A stretch of 64,000 nt of DNA, taken from positions 8,337,653-8,401,652 of the forward strand of contig CM030856.1 in NCBI GenBank assembly GCA_018105865.1. Reading direction: 5' to 3'. The notes under the pieces are model-generated. The model was not told the origin of the DNA and made no database searches. It saw nothing but the letters and a program-made list of their open reading frames with translations. This document shows, piece by piece, positions 1 through 11,148 of the stretch (the first letter of the stretch is position 1; each line of letters opens with the position of its first letter). Position numbers and translations under genes: made by a program. Source of the DNA: Metaphire vulgaris (taxonomy: Eukaryota > Annelida > Clitellata > Crassiclitellata > Megascolecidae).

Positions 1-347
1 TGTTCTAAAATCTACCAAATATTTTAAATTTATTTTCTTAATATCTTGGTGTTCGGCTGCCCACCGGGAATCTCTCCGTAACCAGACGACCCAGTTCAAG
101 GCTTCAAGCCTGCCTCGTACCAGTTGACGTAGGTCACGTGCTCGACTAAGGGCAGCATTCCGCAAAGACGACACCACTAACGGGTGTCACGTATGTCATA
201 AATTAATGTCAGTGTTATGGTGATGTTGCTTGTAATCGAAGTACTCGTTCAAGTACTTACGGACGGTTAAAATCGTCCACGTTAATGCAAGAGCCAGATG
301 GAGCAGATGTTGCATAATCCTCGTGTCGCGCCCCCATCACGACAGGC

Positions 348-870
348 CAGTGGCGTAGCGTGGTCTTGTGCCGCCCATGGCTCCTGAAAAAATGCCGTCT
401 CCAATTTGCTGTTCTTGTGCCTGACAAGCAAAAAAGGTCATCACCGCTCAATTTTCCGCCCCTCCACATGTGCCGCCCATGGCTCGAGCCAGTGTTTATT
501 CTAGCCACCTTGACATTGGGGGGGGGAGTTTGAAATGTTTGGGAGGTTTGTCTGCCCAAAAACCTTGACGAGCAAAAAAGGTCATCCTGATATAATTTTT
601 TCCTCGAATGTGGTGACGAGTAAAAAAAGGTCATCACATCCTTTTCCTTCAAATACTCTTCTATATGTCATATCCTTCTCTTTTCCCCTCTCCAAAATAA
701 AAAATCCCCTCTCGTCACACTTTTTTTTTTGGGAGAAATTCCATCCCCCAATGCAACCTATAGAATTTTTTTGGGAGGGGGATTTTCAAACTTTGGAGGG
801 AAATCCCCCAAAATGGCCTAGAATAAACACTGGCTCGAGCCATAGTAGCCATTGGGACGCTACGCCTCTG
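348..870. mobile_element. hAT-type non-autonomous element, interrupted by a second one
   Basis: The left end CAGTGGCGTAGCGT matches the reverse complement of the right end (CAGAGGCGTAGCGT). It is flanked by exact 8-bp duplications, cgacaggc at 340-347 and 871-878, the signature of hAT transposition. The element is split by the insertion at 490-832. It contains one copy of the motif GACAAGCAAAAAAGGTCAT near 423. No coding capacity is seen. A related sequence in the opposite orientation ends at about 30235. Confidence 0.8.
490..832. mobile_element. hAT-type MITE, family A (TIR CAGTGTTTATTCTAG), copy 1
   Basis: The ends are CAGTGTTTATTCTAG and CTAGAATAAACACTG, a perfect 15-bp inverted repeat. 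Exact 8-bp duplications gctcgagc lie at 482-489 and 833-840. The interior is made of G-runs, C-runs and two copies of the GACGAGCAAAAAAGGTCAT-type motif (about 567 and 615). It is nested inside the element at 348-870, so it is younger than its host. The open frames across it are not credible genes. Confidence 0.88.
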
Positions 871-884
871 CGACAGGCACCACA

Positions 885-1027
885 CCCCCCACACTCCCAA
901 TTTGAGACCAACACCCACCCAATTTCAGCTACTGGATGGCCTTATTTTGCTTGTCACACTTTTTGGACAGGGACCCCAGAATTTACCGACACCCCTCCCC
1001 CCAATTGATAATCCTAGAAATAACTCT
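885..1027. mobile_element. hAT-type element, family H, truncated copy (minus orientation)
   Basis: Read on the minus strand it starts CAGAGTTATTTCTAGG and continues through the family H body (GGGGGTGTCGGTAAATTCTGG). The full copies are at 53159-53340 and 59592-59780. Flanking repeats gcaccaca at 877-884 and 1028-1035 are identical and look like the 8-bp target duplication. The terminal segment at its other end is missing. Confidence 0.65.
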
Positions 1028-1204
1028 GGCACCACACCATTCCTAAGACGAGAATAGTAGTAGTGGTAATAGTATTACTAGTACAGTATTAGTATTAGTG
1101 GGAAACTTCTTTAGCGCCATTGTGGTAATGCATTCACAGCAGTTAGGGTAGGGCTACCGGTTTAATGCGATTAAGTAATCGCATATTTAATTTTTTTAAT
1201 GCAC

Positions 1205-1262
1205 CGCAGAGAGAAAGAGGGCGAGAGAGAGAGAGAAAGAGGGGGAGAGAGAGAGAGAGAGA

Positions 1263-1295
<33 letters not shown>

Positions 1296-1296
1296 G
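1205..1296. repeat. (GA)n microsatellite
   Basis: An almost pure purine GA/GAGAGAG tract interrupted by ggg and ggc. The arginine/glutamate and serine/leucine frames through it are artefacts of the repeat. Confidence 0.9.
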
Positions 1297-1754
1297 CCAT
1301 TAAGTAGATTTTTAGCCACGGGCCTCACTTTTCAGTGTCATATGCCTGCATCATTCAAAAACTGACAATCTTCAAAAAAGGCAATTATCAATCACACTGA
1401 GAGTAAATCCGAAAGCATACTAAACACATCATACATCAGCAAAGATAAGGCACACAACAATAAATCCATTCAACGTTACACAAAATAAAACCCCAACGAT
1501 TTGCAATGTTACAAAGCAAAAATAACTAAAAACAATGTAACTCTAAGCGCCGCCTCTACGATAAGTGATGCAGTCTGCATTGGGAAATTCACTGAAGAAT
1601 TCCTTACGATCACAAATATCGGTTCGCGTGAATCAAAGGCATTTTGAAAAGTACATGCGATGACGACGACGAAAACAAAATAAGAAACAGTCAGATGTAC
1701 AGAATTTGCAATGAAACGGCCTAAGTCTGGCTGAAAAGTACGAGTATTCACAGC

Positions 1755-1948
1755 CAGTGTTTATTCTAGGCCTTCTCTTTGGGGGGGGGGGAATTGTCCC
1801 CCAAAGTTTTGAAATCCCCCCAAATTTTTTATATGTTGGCTGGGGGAGTGGAAAATTTCCCCCAAAAGCGTGGAGACTCAGACCTTGCCCCCCCAAACAT
1901 AACAAAATCCCTCCCCCCCCAATGTCAAGGTGGCTAGAATAAACACTG
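1755..1948. mobile_element. hAT-type MITE, family A, copy 2
   Basis: Ends CAGTGTTTATTCTAG and CTAGAATAAACACTG with a G-run/C-run interior of about 165 bp. The flanks attcacag (left, overlapping the C before the element) and attcacac (right) fit an 8-bp duplication with one mismatch. It contains no copy of the shared internal motif and no gene. Confidence 0.8.
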
Positions 1949-1956
1949 ATTCACAC

Positions 1957-2751
1957 CATGTCTCTTGGTTGCCAAAGCAATTAAGAATCTTGGTACCAGA
2001 AATAAATAAAAAAACTTTTGCCTGTACAAAAATGCCTCACCAAAGCAGCAAATGCAATCTTCTTAGTGCAGGTACGAACTTTAAATACTGTAGCAGATAA
2101 ATACAAAAAAACTCCAAATTTTGAAATATAACATTATAGCATTAATAATTTTAAAAACACAGGAAAAGCTCAGAACAAATATAGCCACATAGTTTTTAAT
2201 GATACGTTTGAATGAGAAATATGTTAGTTTGCTAATCATAATAATATAAAGCAGAACTTCGTTAGAATATATTGTACTTTACAGGCCTGCCAAGTACGTT
2301 ATAACGAAGTTCAACTGTAATAAGATATAAGCAGTACTTGATTTTCTGGGAATTGAACCTCAAAATGGTGGCGATCAAACCATCTTAGAAGGTAAAAACT
2401 TTGGGACAGAAGCAGTTCAGCTCCGACTGCTTTCTTAAAAATCCACCACTGATAATCGTAATAAGCAGGCATTCAGGTTTCCTTGTGGTCACAAATTCGT
2501 ACTTTACAGTACGACAGCCTAACATTATCTAATAGCATAATACTGACTATGGTTATTCGTCTGCAAGCATTTCTGGCTGCTCCCAAACCTACCAGCATTT
2601 TCCAAAGCAAAACAGACCCTATAAAGCTGTTAGAGCAACCTCAAAAAGATAACAAGAATCACACGGTACGAACTTAAAATGCGTCCGATGGCAACGCGCT
2701 GTCGCCATTAACCATCAACTGGCCGTAATTAAAATAAATATTCGTGAACAT
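1957..2751. other. Region downstream of SAV1, no gene seen
   Basis: AT-rich sequence next to the SAV1 stop codon that probably includes its 3' untranslated region. No convincing minus-strand AATAAA was singled out. At about 2256-2316 there is an imperfect inverted repeat (GAACTTCGTT against AACGAAGTTC) resembling the short mariner/pogo-like repeats at 11931 and 16878. Confidence 0.4.
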
Positions 2752-3169
2752 CTAAGACTTTGCAAGCGGCGCGCCGGAAACTGCCTTCTGAGACGTGCTC
2801 TGAAGTTTGTTCCTGTGTTTCAGTTCTTCCTGGCATATGTTCCTGACCGTTTCGTATCGCATGACGATCTGCTTAACGTCCTCCATGAAAATCCTATGCA
2901 GGAAGGCGTCGTTACTCTCCAGTTCGTGCAGACTGAACAATTCCCACTACGGCGCACCACGAACCAAACAGAAAGAAGGCCAATTTCAACTCACAAAACA
3001 TCATAGAACACAGAACATAAGAAAAAAAAACATAAGACCAAAAAGATCATGAAGGAAAAAAAATAGATCAAACACTATAAATCCTTAATTATAGAGCTAC
3101 AAAACTTTTTTTGACATTGTAATGTGTTCACGTAGTCTTTATGGATTAGTTACTACAGTAATCTTAACT

Positions 3170-3215
<46 letters not shown>

Positions 3216-6200
3216 AGATTTATATAACAACAATAACATTGACCATTAATAGGATAAGCAACAAATTGGAATAAGTGACATTTCATAATTTCATTTTTAA
3301 ATATCAGAGTCTGTCACATTGTTTAAATTAAAAGTACAGCACAAAATTAAAAGTCTTTGGTGAATATTAACTATAAATATTCTGCCGTCATTGCCAAAAT
3401 CATCTGCTGCTGATAATTATAATGGCATAGCTAAATAACACCATTAAGATAAAATAAATTATAAAAAATAAAATTCAACCAGTACCTTCAGTTTGTGGTC
3501 ATGCTCATGAGCAGCATGAAAATAGACCAGCAGCCAGTTTGGTATCTCTGCAGATTTAACATAATTTATTCATTTTTTCAGAGAAGAACAAGACAGCTAG
3601 AAACTTGAACATTTAAGCCTGGTTCATAAATAAACTAGCATTACAGATCAATAATTTCAACATTAGAAATTACTTTAAAATCAGCAAAAGCTTGAAAAAA
3701 TGTTCATCATGAGCAACTGCTCACAGATAACCAAGACTCTAAATCAATACAACTTAATTATTGAATCAAAGTTAACAGTCAAACCTTTCAATAACAAAAC
3801 CACCATTCAACATGAACTAACCAGGGACCAGCCATATATTACGTACACAAAACGTCATATGTGTTTTAACGAGTGCAAGCAAGTGAATAATTCTCATAAC
3901 CCATTGCCCACCCATGAGAAAATAATTGTGTTAAAATCTAATGTGTGTAATTTCAACCAGCCATCAACCTGAGCGGTTGCTTTTTAATTGTTACGTAGGT
4001 TATGTATAAATTTGTGCATGCGTACACATTTAGTCGAGACACCCTCCTTGTATGCATCCGTACGCAAAATCTTCCTAAATTCAATTGTGTGGCTCAGAGG
4101 AAAAACGGCGTATCCCTCAATTTTCTTATAATTGAGTTAATGCCGGCCATGACTTGCTCTAACCAATAGAAATCACTGAACCAGTCACCTTAACTTTCAT
4201 GACACACTACTATGTTCCTGTGGAAAATGATTAGAAAATATTTGTATTTAGTCATATTATATTTAATAAACTTTGCCTGCTGATTTCACGTAATTTTGTT
4301 TATGAGGGATACGCCGTTTTTCCTCTGAGCCACACAATTACCCTCAATGCATACATAATGTATGGATGGCCCCTAATTGCCAAGAAGTTGCTTGCACCAT
4401 AATAACTAATATTGAGGAATTGCAGTACTAAGGAGATCCACGTTGCAGGTTTGGCATCTAATACCTGTTGTGAGATAAGGATTTGCTGGAACCAGAACAT
4501 TTTGCCTCCTGTATTCCGTGTCTGGAGAAGAGTACTGGATGGATGGTTGAACTGTCTGCATCAATGGATGATGGTATTGAACAGAACGCTTCACGTGACT
4601 GCAAGGTACAAATATATAACGAACAGTGCCACCGAGACAAAATAACGTTAAAAATCCGACAAGAGGAACATTTAGCATACTCGGAAGTGCTGTTAAGTGC
4701 CAGCAAACTTGAAACAGAAGAAACAAGTCAAATAACACAGTCTGACATATATATAAGATACTACTAAGCGTGCAGACAATGTTGTCATCAAAATTTTCAC
4801 ACAATGGTTAACCCCTTAACTGGGCAACTATTTGTAACTCAATGTAAAATGGACGAGCATTACTGGGGCACCCAGTTAAGGGGTTAACTGAAATTGTATA
4901 AATATAGACAAACCATCTCAGCATTGGGCACAATTAAATACCAATCAACTTAAATGGCAGAGAATTGAATCAATAAAACTGACCTGTGGTTTGCAAAGCA
5001 TTAATAAATGCCTGAACTGTATTAGATTATGACTGGAGAATTTATATTTTAAAAGCAATCAAAGTTTTAGCATTTTTTTATTTTCTGTGAAATTCCAACC
5101 AGGTTTATGACAGGTCACATCATTTCCTACTTCTCAGCATTACTTGAGAACTTATCCTTAGCCCAGGGGTGTCAAGACTTTTTGGACAGAGGGCCAAATG
5201 CCATGTCTCCCATGTCCTTGTGGGACAAATGCAAAAAATGCTTGTCAATATTATTCTAAAATCTAACCTAAAGGCCATTCAATTGTTACATGATTACATT
5301 ACAATTTATTATTACAACTTATTGTGGTAACTATGACAAACCGTATTCCTGTCTAGTCTAATAGAAAGTCAAATTTCAAAATCTTTTAACGGTGAAGATC
5401 AAATTGAAAAATACCGTTAGACAACAGTCAATGTAGATGTGGAAGCTGATGAGACATGACATTGTTTATATTTAACTAGTTTAGCAACGTCTGGTTTTAA
5501 CCCCTTAACCATGTATTTAACTGTAACTCAATGTAAAATGGATGAATATATCCGTGACACCCACTTAAGGGGTTAAATCTGCCGCCAAAGCTACTCTCAA
5601 ATTTGCCTGTAAATTTCCTTTGGACAGCTGTGATCTCAGTTCTGTCTTTAGTAGTGTCATTTAGAAAAAGCCTTGCCGACACAAGTGAGTGCTGGTTAAG
5701 AGAGATGGCAACAAAACACAGGATCTACGATTCTACTAATTTCTACAATCTACATAAAACCAATTTTTCAAACCAAAAAGATTCTACATCAAATCAATTT
5801 CACAATAAACATTGGGCAAAAAGTTTCAAAACGTAAATACTGTCGCGGGCCAATTAAAAGCAGCCCACGGGCCAAATGTGGCCTGCGGGCCAAGGTTTTG
5901 ACACACCCTGCCTAAGCCACTTAATATTCATATTCTTCCATCAATTAGGCACCTGATGTATTCATTCACAAGTTAGTCAAGAGATTGTAAACCTGGAAAG
6001 AAGGAACCAAAAAGCACCCACTGTGGTTGAACTTTGAACTCCTTGTCTCAATTCCAGGCAGCAATTGTAGCCAACAAAGTCCCAAAAAAAGTATAAAGAA
6101 TACACAGTACAAGCACACCATGTTCCTTACTTGATATAATAAATCCCGTCACCAAACGATTCAATCTTTTCCCAACCAGGCGGAAGAGATTCCTTCTCCA

Positions 6201-9200
6201 GCGGATGGCTCCAGTGAGTCGTCTGTGTATTGTGATCGATGTAATATTTTCTCCCTTGCGCTGTCCAATCTACCGACCATCCAAGAGGCAGCGGAAGATC
6301 GGAACTGTTCCCACCTATGACAGAATTTTGGCAAAACGTTGAAATCAAAGACTAAAAAACAGCAAATACCTAGATCTTAATTTCACATTCAAGAACCCAG
6401 TAAAAAATGTACAATGTTAAATAGAATTGGCAATTGTTGGAGTTGTATATAAAGGCAAGGATAAAAACTGCTAAGGCACTAAGAGAATCATGACTTTAGG
6501 AATAAGGTTAAATGCAGTTACCACCTTAATGGTGAGGTTGTCAACTGAAGGGCCCAGAGGAATAAGGAAGTAAATCCAGTTACCCCCTTAGTGGTGAAAA
6601 TATCAGTTGAGGGTCCAGTGAAATAAGGAAGTAAATGCAGTTACCCCTCTTATTGTTATTGATACTCAAACCATTGGGGGGTCGGATACAGTTACCTCCC
6701 TATTCCACCCAGCCATTCGATTGGTGTGCTCAAAAAAGGAAACATCACATTGCAAAATAATTTAAAATTTTTCAGTAAATAAGTTCAAATTCCATTTTTA
6801 AAAAAAGAAGAAAACCGAATAGAAAAATAAAAGAGAAAAAGAGAAAATACCTGAAGACAAATCGTGGCTAATTAACTGAGACATTGGCTTTGAAAAATAC
6901 ATCCCCTGATGTGACTGAATGCTGCTGCTTGGCTGCGGTGCATAGTGTTGCTGATTATGCTGATGATGATTCTGAAGCATCTAAGCAGTTCAGAAACAGA
7001 TCTGTAATCTAGCCAATGCTTCACCAACCATGGCCATCAGCCCAGTACCAATTCACATTATGGAATGGCTGTGGTAGCAACAATGACCAGTCACAATAAG
7101 CCATCAGAAATCCAATAAGCCATCAGAAATCCAATTTCAACATAGTCCAGTGTAAGTCCACATAAAGTCAGTTCAGAATATAGTCCTAACCAGGGCATGA
7201 TTTGTAGGGGGGAAGAGCGGATCTCCCCACTGCCCAACTACATCCCTCCTACTGCTACATCCCCCCACAGCTACATCCCCCCACTGCTACATTTTCCCAA
7301 CAACTACATCCCCCAAGACTCGACATGTTTCCCCACACTGCTCCAGGTCACAAACAGTGATATTTCCATTTTCCTAATTACCATTCTAATTCCATTTAAG
7401 TCCTTGAATTTCCATTTAATTCTCATTTCCATTCCCAAATATTTTCCATTTCTATTACCATTCTATTCCCATTTTTTCAAATAATTTCCATTCCAATTTC
7501 CAGTTCACTTCTAAATATTTATAAACGATTATTAATCACCAAAATTTACTGGAATAGTTCAACAGCTTATAGAATAACATAATGTCAATTGTCAACTTAA
7601 GCAAAGCAGAATTATTGTCAGCATGTGGCACAATTAACTGAGTAGCCTACTAGCCTATGCAACAGACAAGTCAGCAAATCAGTTAATCTGAGTTTCTATC
7701 AAAATGCATTTAGTTTGAAAAAAGCTCATCTCCAGTGACTGATGCATTCTAATTGGTCAAGAAGCCACAGAGGGAAAATATATACATACGCCTGGGATGC
7801 TGGAGCTGCCATCAAGTCCTGGGCCAGTTCACTCAGTTTATTGTATCGGGAAAGCTTTTGTTCCCAGAAAAGGAATGCATCATTAATCTCTTCTTCCACA
7901 ATGTCTGCTATGTAATTGTTGACCTGTGTGTATATCACATCCCTTTCGCTAACATTGCTGCTGACACTTGTTGTGGTAAGTCGATTGGACTGGATCTTAT
8001 TAGCCAGGAACTTGAACCTTTGCAATGAACTTAGTGGAGTCAACATTGAGGATGAAGATGCATCATCAGGTTGTGACGGATCAGTTGAGGAATTGAAATT
8101 TTTTGGCTTTCACAAACTGTTGCAATGTACAGCTTAGCAGCATGCAACAGCACTGCACATTCTGGTGACATCATTGCTTGGGCCATCGTTGGATCAAGCA
8201 AACATGCAGCTGCTGGAATTGGATTAAAGTGTTCAGTATCGGGATAAAGCAGAGTGGCAAAACGAACTTTCGACGGAGATCATCAAGCATCTTTGAGGTT
8301 ATTGCCTTAGCTGCCGTGTGTTGCTGTAGATGACACTCCAGATTCAGTATGCATGGAATAATGCTGGAGAGAGACTGAGCATCAGTTTGTAAGATATCAG
8401 TCTGAAGAGCGAAGGGTTCTGTGTTGACACTTCTTGTAAACCAATCACTAGCCAGAAGCGAGTCAATGCCTAAACAAATGCACAAGGAAATGTTTATGTA
8501 ATTTAACAGCAACTGCATATTCAATCCTTTAAATAATTTGAAACAACTTTGCATATTGTGCAATGTACACTTGTACAGTAAAGTATATGATAAATTTATT
8601 AATTAAGTTATTGTCAGTATTATGATAATGCACTTCAAGTAACAAATGTTCATGAATCATGACTAGTTACTTAGAAGTTAAGAATAGCAGAGCAGTAGCC
8701 CAAAATTTGATCATCATAGCCACATCATCCCACATGCCACATTGCCACTAGATTTCTATTGTACAACAAGCTGCACATTTCAGCCAAAGCCAGACTTGTC
8801 AAAAAAAATATCTAATATTATTACGGTTAACGACCACTCTAAAATGCTATAATTAAAATAAATGGTGCAACTGTTATATTTACCCATTTCACTCAAAACG
8901 TTGTTGATGTCATTTTTATCAACAGCAGGCGTTTAATCATCTGGTACGTCACTGTTCCACCTGGTGGTGCAATCAGTAATGACCGATTTTCCACATATCA
9001 TGACAAGCTTTTTCAACAGCAACACTCGATCTTCTTATTTTTGAAACCAGATGCCTTGTTTTAGTCAGAACAGTATCATAATGCGGTATGGCAGCTTGAT
9101 GATCAGCTGAAGCGTGTGCGCATGCAAGGCATTCTCAGGTATGGAACTTGGGTGGGTAAATCAAACTGGTTTTCAGGCTCCATATCTGTGATCTCGTCTG

Positions 9201-11116
9201 TAACTGTCTCATCATTATCTGAATACGAGTGATCTGCATCTTCATTGGTTTCATCTTCACCTATTTCCTGATTCACAATGTTTTCACAGCCTCGTGACTC
9301 TCATCATCATCATCGCTTTACATCATTATTTTCTTCATCCAACATGGCACTCTGCTGGGTCTTCTCTTGCATCAGTCTGATGGCTTTCACCATGTTTGCA
9401 CCATTGTCGGTGATGATCATGAGCACCTGTGTTTCAGTAATACCCACTGTTGAAGGCATTGCGACAGACATTCCGCCAACATCTCGCCTGTGTGTGGGTG
9501 CTGGATATTGCAAAAAGATTGAGGAATGAATGTCTAGGTTTATTTGCTGTGACGTCATAGTAACAGGCCGAGATCCCAAGATAGGAAGAAGACAGTGATT
9601 TCTTTGACCATCCATCCAGACAAATGGTGATCTTACGAGCCTTGCTTAAGTCATATTCTTTAATGTAGCAGAGCTCAGGACAAATTATGCAATCAAACTC
9701 TTCATCTTTGCAGAACCTGAGTTAAGAAAAATTCATATAATTTCTGTGTATTTGTTTATTAGCTGAACTATTTTTATTATTGCAAATTACAATACCGGTT
9801 ACAGTCTCAAGTCTCAACTGGCAGTGTGTACTGTAGGCATACAAACTTGTGACTAACTGATTTTCATGTCTACTTGTTGTTTTCCCAAATCTAGTTGCAA
9901 GTTATGAAGATTTATACAGTCAGCTTTGTAGACTGTTTTTGCAAAAATCAACTCAAGTGATGGTCTGCCACTGCCAGTATTGAGAATTAGATTGGACACG
10001 AGTGAAGTTAACTCACATATCAATACCAACATTTATCACATAAATTACAGTGAATTGAACTGACAAACTGAAAATAATGTTTAGTTTAAAAACAAACATC
10101 AAACAAACCAGGCATCTTAAACTTTTGATCCAGCACAGTTATCATGCCACGGAACGATGGCTGGTCCAGCAGTGATATCGGGCAACTGGTGCCAATGATC
10201 ATTTTCATGACACTTTTAACTCGCACGTGATGCTCTGGAATCTTTAGGCCAATTCTATACACTTTTTAGAGTCTGTGATTTGACTGCGCCAGAAATGTCA
10301 CGTTTTACAGGTTGACTTCTGCCAGAAACTTTTTCCTGTTCTTTCTTGACACAGATCTCGTGTGCCTCCTTGTGGTATCGCTTCAAATGTGAGCAGCAAA
10401 GTTGCTTGTGTTCTTGCCGGCAATTTTGTTCCACACACAGCCTTGGTAGTGTCATCCACGACCATACAAGTTGATTTATCACAACTATCATCATATGAAA
10501 AGAACTGCCACCATACACTATCTCTTTTTCTACCACCGAGTAACTTACACAAACTCATTTCAAGAGTGTGATAACAGTACCAACTATAAACTAACACTAC
10601 AAAACGTAATGAACTTTACACAGGATGTTGATAAAATTAATGTAAATAAACATAGAGATCAACATAGACTAGATAGATTTTTAGCCTGCTTGAAGAGGCA
10701 AAAGAGTTCTCAGACTAAAGATACTAGATAAACTAAATTGAACTAGGCTCTACTGTATTGCAGAGTATAGAATCAGCTCAATCAGGTAGTTAGATAGAGC
10801 TTAGAAACTAAGTTTATAGATCACTTGATTTTTTTGTTAACTGAGTAATGTTTTTACTTCAAAAATAATTTCACTTCTCATTCCAATTCCATTCTTGTGA
10901 GACCATTTCCATTCCTATTTCTAATTCAATTTCAAATTATTTTCCATTTCTATTTCCATTTCTCTCACAAAAGATTTCCATTTCCATTCCTATTTCCATT
11001 TCCATTAATGGAAATATCACTGGTCACAAATCACACCCTGGTCCTAACATTACCGGTAACTAGTCTAGTTCCTGCTAAATATAAATATTCAAGCTAAAAA
11101 ATTCATACAAACATAT

Positions 11117-11148
<32 letters not shown>

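Larger units (their letters stand above)
7191..11040. mobile_element. hAT-type MITE (TIR CAGGG..TGATTTGT), split by a 3.7 kb hAT transposon
   Basis: Left end CAGGGCATGATTTGTAGGGG; right end reads CAGGGTGTGATTTGTGACC on the opposite strand. Exact 8-bp duplications gtcctaac lie at 7183-7190 and 11041-11048. Only 7191-7354 and 11031-11040 belong to the element. Its interior repeats CTACATCCCCCCAC. An uninterrupted relative is at 16981-17148. Confidence 0.85.
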
